Of a stretch of 64,000 nucleotides of DNA, positions 32,703 to 41,815 are shown one piece after another. How positions within the stretch are numbered: the stretch's first letter is position 1; every line of letters starts with the position of its first letter. The notes below the pieces were generated by a model. The model worked only from the letters and a program-made list of their open reading frames with translations, searched no databases and was not told where the DNA came from. Origin of the DNA: Firm-08 sp045546995 (lineage in GTDB: Bacteria > Bacillota > Clostridia > Oscillospirales > QAKW01); NCBI GenBank assembly GCA_045546995.1, contig JAZQDW010000071.1, forward strand, positions 1 through 64,000, in the 5' to 3' direction. The position numbers and the translations under genes are program-made.

Positions 32703-33915
32703 AAAAATAAAGCCGGTTATCATTGCGATCCTGATTATTTGCGTGATTACTTTTACAGTGATGTGGCTGATCAAAAACACCCCGTCCGAAGAGGGGGAGA
32801 GTGGCTTCTTCTCTTTCGGTGATACGAACGCAGATTCAAACGGCTCTGCCGATGACCCGCAGGCAGAGGATGACCGTATTACCAAAAAAGCAAATAAAAT
32901 GCTCAAAAAGATGTCCTTGCGGGAAAAACTGTACCAGATGTTTATCGTCACCCCGGATATGCTTTCGGGGGAGACGGGGATCAAAAGCACCACGCCTGCC
33001 CTGGAAGAAGGGATCAAAACCTTCCCGGTAGGCGGTCTGATCTTCTTTAAAGATAATATCGAGTCTGCCGAGCAGATCAAGGATATGATTCAGCAGGCGG
33101 ACCGTCAATCCGAGATCCCCATGTTTTTCTCTGTCGATCAGGAGGGCGGTATGGTCGCCCGACTGAAGGAAAACGTTGGCTTCCCCATATTTGAAAATAT
33201 GTATCATTATAAAGATATGGGCGAGCAAACGGCCTATGATAACGCCAAAACGATCGCCGACAAACTGGCCGAACTGCGCTTTAATCTGGATTTTGCCCCC
33301 GTCGCCGACGTGTGGAGCAATAAAGAAAACACGGTGATCGGTCAGCGGGCGTACGGCGATGATTATCAGCAGACGGCAACGCTCGTTCAGAATGCGGTCA
33401 AGGGCTTTAAGGACGGTAACGTCATCTGCACGCTCAAGCATTTTCCGGGTCACGGCGATACACTGGTGGACACCCATCAAAATCTGGCCTATGTCTCCAA
33501 GACAAAGGAACAACTGAAAAGCGAGGAACTGTTGCCCTTTATGGCCGGTATCGAGGCCGGCGCGGAGGTCGTGATGGTCGGCCATCTGGTGGTTAGTGAA
33601 ATTGATAAAGAGGATCCGGCAACGCTTTCCAAGGCCGTTATTACCGATTTCTTGAAAGAAGAGATGGGCTATGAGGGCATTGTGATCACGGATGCGCTGA
33701 ATATGGGCGCAGTGGCTAATATGTATACCTCGGGTGATATGTGCGCCAAGGCGGTCAAAGCGGGTGTGGACGTCCTGCTGATGCCCACCCAGCTGCGAGC
33801 AGGCGCCGCAGGTATTGAAAAGGCGGTCCTTTCCGGCGAGATCAGCGAGGACAGAATTGACGAAAGCGTCCGTAAGATCCTGAAACTGAAAATCAAATAC
33901 GGAATCATTCAATAA
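32692..33915 (+). CDS. nagZ: GH3 beta-N-acetylhexosaminidase, membrane-anchored NagZ-like
   Basis: A 407-residue enzyme with an N-terminal membrane anchor (about 7-28) and a GH3 barrel. Motifs: MSLREKLYQMFIV, FFSVDQEGGMVARL, LDFAPVADV, the His-Asp dyad loop LKHFPGHGDT and the nucleophile Asp in VITDALNMGAV. These identify the NagZ branch, which frees N-acetylglucosamine from muropeptides or glycans using a His-Asp acid/base pair. Anchoring outside the membrane fits the Gram-positive secreted form that recycles cell-wall fragments. It overlaps the lectin gene by 11 bases and ends at a terminator. Confidence 0.9.
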   Translation: MSIKKIKPVIIAILIICVITFTVMWLIKNTPSEEGESGFFSFGDTNADSNGSADDPQAEDDRITKKANKMLKKMSLREKLYQMFIVTPDMLSGETGIKSTTPALEEGIKTFPVGGLIFFKDNIESAEQIKDMIQQADRQSEIPMFFSVDQEGGMVARLKENVGFPIFENMYHYKDMGEQTAYDNAKTIADKLAELRFNLDFAPVADVWSNKENTVIGQRAYGDDYQQTATLVQNAVKGFKDGNVICTLKHFPGHGDTLVDTHQNLAYVSKTKEQLKSEELLPFMAGIEAGAEVVMVGHLVVSEIDKEDPATLSKAVITDFLKEEMGYEGIVITDALNMGAVANMYTSGDMCAKAVKAGVDVLLMPTQLRAGAAGIEKAVLSGEISEDRIDESVRKILKLKIKYGIIQ

Positions 33916-33916
33916 T

Positions 33917-33952
33917 AAAAACGGCACGTGAAATTTCACGTGCCGTTTTTTG
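33917..33952 (+). terminator. Terminator after the nagZ-like gene
   Basis: AAAACGGCACGTGAAA is a perfect inverted repeat with TTTCACGTGCCGTTTT, then T-run. Confidence 0.93.
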
Positions 33953-34013
33953 GAAAATTTGGGGCATCCTACGTAGGGGGATCATGGCAAATTGTGAATA
34001 ATAAAAAGTCACC

Positions 34014-34042
34014 TTTACAAATGACAGTGTTTGTAATATAAT
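34014..34042 (+). promoter_or_regulatory. Promoter of the murJ operon
   Basis: TTTACA (34014-34019), 17-bp spacer, TATAAT (34037-34042). Confidence 0.7.
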
Positions 34043-34075
34043 ATATTATGTATGATTTGTTGAAAGGAGCGGCCT

Positions 34076-35641
34076 ATGAAAAAGCAGGGAAAAGGTGCAA
34101 CTTATATTATCATTCTGGCGTGCATTTTGTTGACCAAGGTACTGGGCTTGGCGAGAAATGTTTTGCTGTCTGCTTTTTACGGCACCGGCGCGGAGGCGGA
34201 GGTGTTTCAGGCGGTCAGTAAATTGCCGTTGACCCTCTATGACGTTACGCTGGGGACCGCCATCGTCAGTGCCTTTATTCCCGTGTTTAACGAGCGGCTG
34301 ACCAAGGACGGTAAGGTCGAGGCCGAGCGGTTTGCCGGTAACTTTATGTGCCTTGCCGGCACCTTCAGTGTGGTGGTCTGCCTGTTGGGTATGATCTTTC
34401 CCAACGTGTTTGTCAGCATCGTTGCCGCCGGCTTTGAAGGGGAGCAGCTTATGCTGGCGCTGGAGATGATGCGCTATATCCTGCCCGTCATTTTGTTTGC
34501 GACCGTCACCTATATTTTTATCGGTATTTTGCAGTCCTATGGGGAGTTTACCGCACCCGGACTTGTCAGCCTGTTTACCAATCTTGCGCTGATCGTTTAT
34601 TTTGTATTTTTCAATCGCTATTTCGGCATTCGCGGTCTGGCGGTGGCCTTTACCGTGGGTTGGGCGTTGCAGCTTTTGTATCTGTTGCCCTTTGTGATCA
34701 AAAAGAAATTCCGTTTTTATTTCTCGCTGAAGCTGTCGGGGGATATGCGGCGGGTGTTGCTGTTGACCCTTCCGCTGTTCGTCTCCTCGCTGGCACAGCC
34801 GATTAACACCATTATTTCTACCAATATGTCTTCCTCGATGGATGCGGGCGCTCTCAGCGTGCTCAGCTATGCTTACGAGGCGTACTTTATTCTGGCGGCG
34901 GTATTTGCCAGCGCCATGACCAACCTGTATTTTCCCGAACTCAGCCGTCGGTTTGCCGCTGACGATCGGGCGGGCGCGGCGGAGATCGGCAGCAAAATGA
35001 TCCGTACGGTCAGTGCCATCGTATTGCCCATTACGGCGTTTATGGCGGTGTGCGGCACGCCCATCATCCGCGTGCTGTATCAGCGGGGCGAATTTACGGC
35101 GGCGGATACGGCGGCCGTAGCCGCTTGTCTGGCCATTTATTGTCTGGGTATGCTGGCGCTTTCCCTGCAGGAGATCCTTAATAAATTTTTCTATTCGATG
35201 CAAAAACCGATTTATCCCATGATCGCCGCTATCGGCGGTATTTTGCTGAATCTGGGACTGAGCTTTTGGTTTGTCTATTCCTTCGGAAAGTATCAGTTGT
35301 TGGCGTGGGCAACGGTGTTCAGCGGTTGGTTTATGGCCTTGTTGCTGATGGTTTTTGTCGCCAAAAAAGTGCCGCAGCTGGTCACGAAAGGTCTGTTTTT
35401 GTCCCTGGGCAAAACCTTGCTTGCCTCGCTGGCGCTGGGCGGCGCTGCGTGGGGCGTTTGCCGTCTGGCAGACGGTGAGGGCCTGGTGCGCTCCGTTTTG
35501 TGCGTTGCGGCTGCGCTGTTGGTTGGCGCCGTTGTGTATTTTTTGGTTTTGTGGCTCACCCGTTCGGAAGAATTGAGTGAGATTTTGTCTATGCTGAAAC
35601 GTAAAAAGAGAAAGGGGGCGGCTTCGTGCGACAATACGTAA
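34076..35641 (+). CDS. murJ: MurJ-family lipid flippase
   Basis: A 521-residue MviN/MurJ protein with about 14 membrane helices. The N-terminal KVLGLARNVLLSAFYGTGAEAEVFQAVSKLP is the conserved first helix pair including the functional Arg; GTAIVSAFIPVFNERL and QPINTIISTNMSSSMDAGALSVLSYAY are further family stretches. MurJ moves lipid II across the membrane for peptidoglycan synthesis. Next to an O-antigen-ligase-like gene it could instead flip another undecaprenyl-linked glycan. GGAG precedes the ATG; the next gene starts inside its end. Confidence 0.9.
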   Translation: MKKQGKGATYIIILACILLTKVLGLARNVLLSAFYGTGAEAEVFQAVSKLPLTLYDVTLGTAIVSAFIPVFNERLTKDGKVEAERFAGNFMCLAGTFSVVVCLLGMIFPNVFVSIVAAGFEGEQLMLALEMMRYILPVILFATVTYIFIGILQSYGEFTAPGLVSLFTNLALIVYFVFFNRYFGIRGLAVAFTVGWALQLLYLLPFVIKKKFRFYFSLKLSGDMRRVLLLTLPLFVSSLAQPINTIISTNMSSSMDAGALSVLSYAYEAYFILAAVFASAMTNLYFPELSRRFAADDRAGAAEIGSKMIRTVSAIVLPITAFMAVCGTPIIRVLYQRGEFTAADTAAVAACLAIYCLGMLALSLQEILNKFFYSMQKPIYPMIAAIGGILLNLGLSFWFVYSFGKYQLLAWATVFSGWFMALLLMVFVAKKVPQLVTKGLFLSLGKTLLASLALGGAAWGVCRLADGEGLVRSVLCVAAALLVGAVVYFLVLWLTRSEELSEILSMLKRKKRKGAASCDNT

Positions 35642-37053
35642 AGGACTGGCTGCAGGCCAGCGCCGTATGCCGCGGTCTGTCCAAAGCAAGCCACCGTTTT
35701 TTTGAGTTCCTGTGCAGCGGTGCCATCTGGGGCTGGCTGAGCGGGGAAAAGCAGCCGGACGGAAACAGCCGTGCCGACCGCTGGTTTGCCGCTTTTATCG
35801 ACAGTAAATTTTGCGACTTTTTGCGTTCCTCAACGCTGCTTGGTCTGCTGATGCGTATTCCCAATCTGCCGTGGGTGTTTTTAATGATCACCCTCATTGC
35901 GGCTATGGCGTTGCCTACGTTGGGCGTGATGTGCCTGTCATTGCTGACCTTACTTTTTACCCTGCTGTCTTTGATTTTTCGTAAGACGGAGTTGCCGGCT
36001 GTCTCCGGCGGCATTCGCGTATGGTTTTTATATGCGCTGATCACGCTGGTTTACACCTTTGTCAATTACGGAGGACTGAAGGGTATGTTGGCCGGCGGTA
36101 TCCGTTTTTGTATGCTGCCGCTGTTGCCCTGCGCCTGGGTCATATTGCAGGGGAGCAAACAGGTGTGGCGGACGGTCTATACCTTTACCGGCGCCTCGCT
36201 GGCTGTGGGACTGTACGGAATGTACCAGTATTTCAGCGGCTCGTTGAGTACCAAATGGACGGACGTGGATCTGTTTTCCGAATCCTTCGGACGGCTGGTC
36301 TCCACCTTTGAAAACCCTAACGTATACGGCACCTTCCTGCTGATCGCCCTGCCGGTAGTCGGCATAGCGTCCATTTTCGTCAAAGGTTGGCGCAGTAAAG
36401 TGTTTTTCTGGTTTACGGCGGCACTGCTGACCGTCAATATGTTTCTGACCTATTCTCGCGGATGTTATCTGGCGTTGGTGATCAGCCTGCTGGTATTGTT
36501 GATCGTCAAGGGGCGCAATTGGATTTGGGGCGGCATCGGCGCCATAGCGCTGTGCCCGCTGTACCTGCCGGAAAGCGTGCTCAGCCGTATCGCCAGTATC
36601 GGCAATATGGCAGACAGTTCGATTGCCTACCGTGTCAATATCTGGATCGGCAGTCTTGATATGTTGAAGGAATATTGGTGGATGGGTGTCGGCATCGGCG
36701 ACGGCGCTTTTCGCAGTATTTACGAAAATCACGCATTGATCGCTGTGGAGGATGCCCCTCACGCCCATAATCTGCTGTTGCAGACTATGGCGGAAAGCGG
36801 TATTCTGGGCTTGCTGATTTTGGCGTTGTTGTTTGCATTTTTGTTCCGCAGTGCCATTTCTGCGGTTATGCGCAGCAGCGGCGCGGCGAAATGGCTGCGT
36901 CTGGCGCTGATCGTTGCCTGGTGTGGACTGTTGTTCCAAGGACTGACGGATTACATATTTTATAATAACAACCTTTTTGCCATTATGATGGTCTCCCTCG
37001 GGATGATGATCGGCAATATTCAACGAAAGGATGGAACGGAAAATGAAGGGTAA
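35626..37053 (+). CDS. O-antigen ligase/polymerase-family (Wzy/WaaL-like) membrane protein
   Basis: A 475-residue protein with about eleven hydrophobic segments, starting at GTG 35626 after AAAGGGGG, 16 bases inside murJ. The Wzy_C region is visible: SFGRLVSTFENPNVYGTFLLIALP, FLTYSRGCYLALV (conserved SRG) and the outside loop with GVGIGDGAF and HAHNLLLQTMAESGILGLL, whose His is typical of ligases. It should join or polymerise lipid-linked glycans at the outer membrane face, making a wall or capsule polymer. It is followed by two DUF4330 genes in the same operon. Confidence 0.87.
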   Translation: MRQYVKDWLQASAVCRGLSKASHRFFEFLCSGAIWGWLSGEKQPDGNSRADRWFAAFIDSKFCDFLRSSTLLGLLMRIPNLPWVFLMITLIAAMALPTLGVMCLSLLTLLFTLLSLIFRKTELPAVSGGIRVWFLYALITLVYTFVNYGGLKGMLAGGIRFCMLPLLPCAWVILQGSKQVWRTVYTFTGASLAVGLYGMYQYFSGSLSTKWTDVDLFSESFGRLVSTFENPNVYGTFLLIALPVVGIASIFVKGWRSKVFFWFTAALLTVNMFLTYSRGCYLALVISLLVLLIVKGRNWIWGGIGAIALCPLYLPESVLSRIASIGNMADSSIAYRVNIWIGSLDMLKEYWWMGVGIGDGAFRSIYENHALIAVEDAPHAHNLLLQTMAESGILGLLILALLFAFLFRSAISAVMRSSGAAKWLRLALIVAWCGLLFQGLTDYIFYNNNLFAIMMVSLGMMIGNIQRKDGTENEG

Positions 37054-37552
37054 ATATCGTTTGTTCGGCAAAATTCCGGTGGCGGATATACTGGTGGTCG
37101 CGGTGTTGATCGCCGCCCTGGCCGCCGCCGTTTGGGTACTGACCCGTCAGGAGGTCAGCGAGCAGACCGGCGCGGAATCGCAGGTCGAACAGAGTTATCC
37201 GTTTAAGGCCGTTTTGATGGTCAAGGACGTAAACGAAGAGTATACGACGTTGCCTGCCGTGGGGGACGAGCTGTATTTGCGCGGCGGCAGTCGCTTTGGT
37301 AAGATCACCAAGATCGAGCAAACTCCTTACGGTGAATACCGTTACCGTGAAACGGACGGTAAGCAGATTTTTACCGAGCTGGAGGGGAAAAGCACCTTGT
37401 ACTTTACCGTAGAAGGGGAGGCAAGTGCTAACTCCGGTCTCGGTATGTTCATCGATAAAAACCGTCTGGCATATGGTCAAGCATTGCTGGTGGGTACCGA
37501 AAAATATTATTGGGGCACTACGTTGGTACAGATCGAGGAGGTAGCAAAATGA
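37043..37552 (+). CDS. DUF4330 membrane-anchored protein, first copy
   Basis: A 169-residue protein: YRLFGKIPVADILVVAVLIAAL, typical of DUF4330, forms a short cytosolic start and one membrane helix, followed by an exported beta-rich domain. ATG 37043 is preferred over 37031 because AAAGG touches the earlier ATG. It overlaps the ligase gene by 11 bases. DUF4330 has no known function; its repeated place here beside a glycan ligase and flippase suggests a role in surface-polymer assembly. Confidence 0.72.
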   Translation: MKGKYRLFGKIPVADILVVAVLIAALAAAVWVLTRQEVSEQTGAESQVEQSYPFKAVLMVKDVNEEYTTLPAVGDELYLRGGSRFGKITKIEQTPYGEYRYRETDGKQIFTELEGKSTLYFTVEGEASANSGLGMFIDKNRLAYGQALLVGTEKYYWGTTLVQIEEVAK

Positions 37553-38052
37553 TGAAAAACGGAAAACTTTTTTCAAAATTGTCGCTGATCGATCTGTTGG
37601 TGATTTTGCTGATCGTGCTGATCCTGGTCGTTGCAGTGGTTCGTTTGGGCCTGTTTTCCACGCCGGAGGAGGCGCAGGAGCAAGTCCAGCCGGTGACCTA
37701 CGAAACGGTGGAGTGTAATTTGCAGGCGCGTTATACCATTTCTGCCACTATGCAGGGCGAGCCGTTTACCGTTGGTGAAAAGGTGTATATCGCCACCAAG
37801 CAGCTTGGTGTGATCGAGAAGATCGAACGGGAGCCGGCAACCACCCGTGTTACGCTGGAGGATGGGTCGATTGTAACCACCGAGCGGCAGGATGCGTATA
37901 ATTATATTGTAACCATCAAAACCAAGCTGACCAAAAAAGACGGTATGCTGTATTTTTATAAGGTACCGGTCAACGTTGGCTCCGGTCTGACCTTGATCTC
38001 CCATTATTATTCAGGTAAGGCCTACGTGATCGGTGTGGAAAAAATCCAATAA
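37549..38052 (+). CDS. DUF4330 membrane-anchored protein, second copy
   Basis: A 167-residue paralogue of the preceding gene (KLFSKLSLIDLLVILLIVLIL then one exported domain with YTISATMQGEPFTVGEKVYIAT). It starts at 37549, overlapping the previous stop by four bases (ATGA), after GAGGAGGTAGCAAA; an ATG one codon later is equally possible. The two copies have diverged strongly outside the N-terminal motif. Together they close the murJ operon. Confidence 0.72.
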   Translation: MMKNGKLFSKLSLIDLLVILLIVLILVVAVVRLGLFSTPEEAQEQVQPVTYETVECNLQARYTISATMQGEPFTVGEKVYIATKQLGVIEKIEREPATTRVTLEDGSIVTTERQDAYNYIVTIKTKLTKKDGMLYFYKVPVNVGSGLTLISHYYSGKAYVIGVEKIQ

Positions 38053-38108
38053 ATGACCTTTTTCGGGCCGAAATATTGGTTACATATTACAAAACTGCAC
38101 ACTTTTTA

Positions 38109-38137
38109 TTGACTTGAAGAATGATTTGTATTATTAT
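38109..38137 (+). promoter_or_regulatory. Promoter of ptsH
   Basis: TTGACT (38109-38114), 17-bp spacer, TATTAT (38132-38137). Confidence 0.65.
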
Positions 38138-38180
38138 ATGACTATATTTTTACAAATTTCTTGAAATGGAGGAACTTACT

Positions 38181-38441
38181 TTGTATTCCAGAGAAGTTAC
38201 TGTTAAAAACGAAGTGGGCCTGCACGCCAGACCCGTTACCTTTTTTATTCAAAAAGCCAATGAGTATAAGAGCTCCATTTGGGTGGAGAAGGATACTCGT
38301 CGCGCTAACGCAAAAAGTCTGTTGGGTGTGCTCAGCTTGGGCATCATTCAGGACAGCGCCATTACGGTCATTGCTGACGGCGTTGATGAAGAAAAGGCTG
38401 TGGATGCCTTGGTCGAACTGATCGAGAACAACCTGGCGTAA
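38181..38441 (+). CDS. ptsH: HPr phosphocarrier protein
   Basis: An 86-residue HPr. Starting at TTG 38181, eight bases after GGAGG, puts the phosphorylated His at exactly position 15 (NEVGLHARPV) and the regulatory Ser at exactly 46 (NAKSLLGVLSLGI), as in other HPr proteins; an ATG at 38166 overlaps the ribosome site and is rejected. HPr carries phosphate from enzyme I to sugar permeases and, phosphorylated at Ser46 by HPr kinase, acts in catabolite repression with CcpA. It is a single-gene unit with its own promoter and terminator. Confidence 0.93.
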   Translation: MYSREVTVKNEVGLHARPVTFFIQKANEYKSSIWVEKDTRRANAKSLLGVLSLGIIQDSAITVIADGVDEEKAVDALVELIENNLA

Positions 38442-38452
38442 GCTGAAAAAAC

Positions 38453-38488
38453 AAAAAGCGGTAATACCGGGTGTATTACCGCTTTTTT
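38453..38488 (+). terminator. Terminator after ptsH
   Basis: AAAAAGCGGTAATAC, loop, GTATTACCGCTTTTT. Confidence 0.93.
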
Positions 38489-38502
38489 ACTTTGGAGAGT
38501 AT

Positions 38503-40296
38503 ATGAGCCGTAAAGAATGCCTTGAAAAAATCAAGCAATTGCCCATGTCCCCCGGGGTTTATATTATGAAGGACCGCGCGGGTAAGATCATCTACGTGGG
38601 CAAGGCGAAAAAACTGTATAACCGTGTGGGGCAGTATTTTGTGGGCAATCACGCGCCCAAGGTGCAACGGATGGCCGATCAGATCTGGGATTTTGACTAT
38701 ATCGTCACGCCCAGCGAGACGCAAGCGTTGATTTTGGAAAATACGCTGATCAAATTGCATCGCCCCAAATATAATATTTTGCTTAAGGATGATAAGAGTT
38801 ATCCTTATCTGGCGCTGGATAAAACCCTGCCTTGGCCCCGTCTCGAGCTGTGCCGTAAACGGGAGCGGGATGGTAAGGTGTATTTCGGCCCCTTTGCCTC
38901 GGGCAAAACGGTACGGGATATCAAACGGCAGACCGAACAGTTGTTCGGTCTGGTAACCTGCGCCCCCAAACCGGGGACAAAGCCCTGTCTGTCCGCCGAC
39001 CTGGGACATTGTTGCGCACCGTGCAGTGGGAAGGTGACCCGAGAGGAATATGCCAAACGTGTGGAGCAGGCGCTGGACTTTCTGAAAGGGGATTATAAAA
39101 AGACGCTGGGCGTTCTGCGTACCGAAATGATGCAGGCGGCGGAAGATCTGGCCTTTGAAAAGGCCGCCTCCCTGCGGGATCGCATTCGCAGTATTGAAAA
39201 ACTGGGAGAACAGCAAATTATGGTGCTGGCGCCCGACGTAGACGAGGACGTGTTCGGCTCGGCCGAGCTGGAGGATAAGCAAGGCGTTTGCGTGTTGCAG
39301 ATCCGTTCCGGTCGACTGTGCAGACAGAATCGCTTTTTCTTTGATACGCCCGAGGATGGGCTAATGTCCTTTATACAACAGTATTATGAGGAGGGCGCCG
39401 AGATTCCCTCCCGCATCGTCTGTCAAAGACCGTTGCCGGAGGTGTTGCAAGCCTGGTTACAGGATAAACGGGGCGGCAGTATTCGGATGATCTGCCCTCA
39501 ACGGGGAGAACAACTCAAATTGCTCGCATTGGCTGAAAAAAATGCAATGGAAGGGCTGCAACTGCGTCGCTCGGTACAGCATAAAATTCATCGTACCGGC
39601 GTGGCGTTGGGTGAATTTTTGGGGCTGAAGCACTCGCCGTTGCGAATTGAAATGTACGATATCTCCAACTTTGGCGAGGATGCTATGGTCGGTGGTATGA
39701 TCGTCTGGGAAAACGGCAGTCTGAAGAAAAATCAGTACCGTCGCTTTGTTATTAAGGAGCAGGGTCAGGTGGACGACTATGCTGCCACCCGTCAGATGCT
39801 CTCCCGCCGCTTGGCAGATTACCGTGACGGAAAGGACGGTTTTGAAAAGGCGCCGGATCTGATCGTTATGGACGGCGGATTGGGACATATCGGCGCCGTG
39901 GCCGATCTGGTGACGGAGAACTTGCCGGATTGCGCTCTGTTCGGCGCCGTAAAGGACGGCCATCACCGTACCCGTGCTCTGGTTAATCCTCGGGGGGAGG
40001 AGATCGGGCTGGCCGGCAATGCCACCTGGTTTAAATTTTTTGCCGATCTGCAGGAGGAAGTACACCGCTACACCATTGCTTTTATGCACCGCAAAAAAAC
40101 CAAGCAGATGACCGCCTCACCGCTGTTGTCCATCCCCGGTGTGGGGCCTAAACGGATGAAACTGTTGTTCGATCATTTTAAAACGGTGGCGGCAATGCGC
40201 AGCGCCGACTTTGACGAACTGTGTGCATTGCCCGGTATGCCGCAAAATGCGGCGGCGGCCGTGTATCACTATTTTCATGGGGAGGAAAAGGAATGA
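38503..40296 (+). CDS. uvrC: UvrC, excinuclease ABC subunit C
   Basis: A 597-residue UvrC of normal length. Domains in order: GIY-YIG nuclease (SPGVYIMKDRAGKIIYVGKAKKL, residues about 13-35) for the 3' incision; a cysteine-bearing region (CLSADLGHCCAPCSG); the UvrB-binding UVR helix pair (about 200-235); the RNase H-like domain for the 5' incision (IEMYDISNFGEDAMVGGMIVWENG, DLIVMDGGLGHI); and a C-terminal helix-hairpin-helix (IPGVGPKRMKLLFDHF). It completes nucleotide excision repair with UvrA and UvrB, not in the window. Its stop overlaps rsmD. Confidence 0.97.
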   Translation: MSRKECLEKIKQLPMSPGVYIMKDRAGKIIYVGKAKKLYNRVGQYFVGNHAPKVQRMADQIWDFDYIVTPSETQALILENTLIKLHRPKYNILLKDDKSYPYLALDKTLPWPRLELCRKRERDGKVYFGPFASGKTVRDIKRQTEQLFGLVTCAPKPGTKPCLSADLGHCCAPCSGKVTREEYAKRVEQALDFLKGDYKKTLGVLRTEMMQAAEDLAFEKAASLRDRIRSIEKLGEQQIMVLAPDVDEDVFGSAELEDKQGVCVLQIRSGRLCRQNRFFFDTPEDGLMSFIQQYYEEGAEIPSRIVCQRPLPEVLQAWLQDKRGGSIRMICPQRGEQLKLLALAEKNAMEGLQLRRSVQHKIHRTGVALGEFLGLKHSPLRIEMYDISNFGEDAMVGGMIVWENGSLKKNQYRRFVIKEQGQVDDYAATRQMLSRRLADYRDGKDGFEKAPDLIVMDGGLGHIGAVADLVTENLPDCALFGAVKDGHHRTRALVNPRGEEIGLAGNATWFKFFADLQEEVHRYTIAFMHRKKTKQMTASPLLSIPGVGPKRMKLLFDHFKTVAAMRSADFDELCALPGMPQNAAAAVYHYFHGEEKE

Positions 40297-40850
40297 GGAT
40301 CATTGCGGGACAACGCCGCGGAAAGAAATTGCTGGCGCCGGAGGGAATGGATACCCGTCCCACGCTGGATCGGGTCAAACAGCGGATGTTTGACTGTATC
40401 CAGTTTGAGATCGAGGGTACTACGGTGCTGGATCTGTTTGCCGGCAGTGGACAGCTTGGACTGGAGGCGCTCAGCAGAGGGGCGACCTTTTGCCATTTCA
40501 ATGATATGGACCGTTCTGCCGCCAACGTGGTACAAAAAAATATAATTGCTTGCGGATTTGAAAAAAATTCGTCGCTCACTTGCAATTTGTATAATGATTG
40601 TGTTACAATATGTAAGAGAAAGGGGTTACGCTTTACACTGGTGTTGCTGGACCCGCCTTATCAGCGGGGATTGTTGGCCGGCGCATTGCAGGCGCTTAAG
40701 GATGCCGACGTTTTGGCGCCGGGCGCCTTGATCGTGTGTGAGCGTGCTTCGGAGGATGAGTGGACCGTTCCGGAAGGCTTTGCCTTGTATAAGGACAAGC
40801 AGTGCGGTCAGGTTTGTTTTTCTGTATTGAAAAAGGAGGAATTGCTGTGA
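40293..40850 (+). CDS. rsmD: 16S rRNA (guanine966-N2)-methyltransferase
   Basis: A 185-residue RsmD: MRIIAGQRRGKKLLAPEGMDTRPTLDRVKQRMF start, SAM-binding VLDLFAGSGQLGLEALSRGA (about residues 45-64) and the catalytic DPPY in LVLLDPPYQRG. It methylates G966 of 16S rRNA. ATG 40293 overlaps the uvrC stop (ATGA). The rsmD-coaD pairing is common in Firmicutes. Confidence 0.95.
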   Translation: MRIIAGQRRGKKLLAPEGMDTRPTLDRVKQRMFDCIQFEIEGTTVLDLFAGSGQLGLEALSRGATFCHFNDMDRSAANVVQKNIIACGFEKNSSLTCNLYNDCVTICKRKGLRFTLVLLDPPYQRGLLAGALQALKDADVLAPGALIVCERASEDEWTVPEGFALYKDKQCGQVCFSVLKKEELL

Positions 40851-41332
40851 CCACAGCTATTTGTCCCGGCTCGTTCGACCCGGTTACTTTGGGTCATCTG
40901 GATATCATCCATCGGGCGGCGGGAATGTTTGATCAGGTGATCGTGGCAGTGCTGTGCAATTCAAAGAAGCATCCGTCATTTACGGTGGAGGAGCGGATGG
41001 AGATGATCCGCCGTGTCACCGGGGATCTGCCCAATGTGGAGGTGGCGACCTTTGACGGTCTGCTGGCCGATTATGCCAAAATGCGGCAGGCAACGGTACT
41101 GGTCAAGGGATTGCGCGCCGTCAGCGACTTTGAATATGAATTTCAGATGGCACTGGCCAACCGTAAGCTGAATCCCGATTTGGAGACGGTATTTATCACC
41201 ACCAAGGCGGAAAATATGTATCTGGCCTCCTCACTTGTTAAGGAAATCGCGCGCAACGGCGGCAGTATTGATGATTTCGTCCCTGTCGAGCTGCGCGATG
41301 AAATACAAAAAAGATTATGTAAAGGGGAATAA
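40847..41332 (+). CDS. coaD: Phosphopantetheine adenylyltransferase
   Basis: A 161-residue CoaD that transfers AMP from ATP to 4'-phosphopantetheine in coenzyme A synthesis. ICPGSFDPVTLGHLDI carries the nucleotide-binding T/HxGH motif (His17), and VKGLRAVSDFEYEFQMA the substrate-binding stretch; YLASSLVKEIARNGGS lies near the end. The start is GTG 40847 inside the rsmD stop (GTGA), after AAGGAGG. Confidence 0.96.
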   Translation: MTTAICPGSFDPVTLGHLDIIHRAAGMFDQVIVAVLCNSKKHPSFTVEERMEMIRRVTGDLPNVEVATFDGLLADYAKMRQATVLVKGLRAVSDFEYEFQMALANRKLNPDLETVFITTKAENMYLASSLVKEIARNGGSIDDFVPVELRDEIQKRLCKGE

Positions 41333-41334
41333 TA

Positions 41335-41805
41335 ATGAATAATTTTGAAGAAATCATCAACGCTATGGAAGACATGGTGGAAAATTCCTGGTCTGTTCCG
41401 TTGTCCGGCGGTAAAAGTGTTATCGATTCCGAAAAAATTCTTGAGTTTATCGATGATATGCGTACTGCACTGCCCGAGGAACTCAAGCGTTCCCGTCAGA
41501 TCATCGCTCAGCGTGACGATGTGATCAGCCGCGCCCGTAACGAGGCTGAGGCCATCATTGCCGCCGCCAATGCGCAGGCGCAGAAAATGGTCAGCTCCCA
41601 GGAGGTATATCGCCTGGCACAGCAAAAAGCCAATGAGATCGTCACCGACGCACAGAATAAATCCCGTGAAATGGCCGCTTCCGTTGCCAACTATTGCGAC
41701 AGTATGCTCGAGCAGTGCGAGAGCACGCTGACCACCGCCGCCAATGAGGTGGGCGCCAACGTTGCCGCCATCCGTGAGACCCGTAAGAATCTGAAGAAAA
41801 GATAA
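41335..41805 (+). CDS. Coiled-coil protein following coaD
   Basis: A 156-residue, strongly helical and charged protein, mostly coiled coil (about residues 45-155), with RARNEAEAIIAAANAQAQKMV-type heptads as in V-ATPase stalk or DivIVA-like proteins. It begins two bases after the coaD stop and ends the uvrC operon. Homologous genes after coaD are often labelled ATPase without evidence. Function unknown; a division or envelope scaffold role is possible. Confidence 0.65.
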   Translation: MNNFEEIINAMEDMVENSWSVPLSGGKSVIDSEKILEFIDDMRTALPEELKRSRQIIAQRDDVISRARNEAEAIIAAANAQAQKMVSSQEVYRLAQQKANEIVTDAQNKSREMAASVANYCDSMLEQCESTLTTAANEVGANVAAIRETRKNLKKR

Positions 41806-41815
41806 ATCTTAAAAT

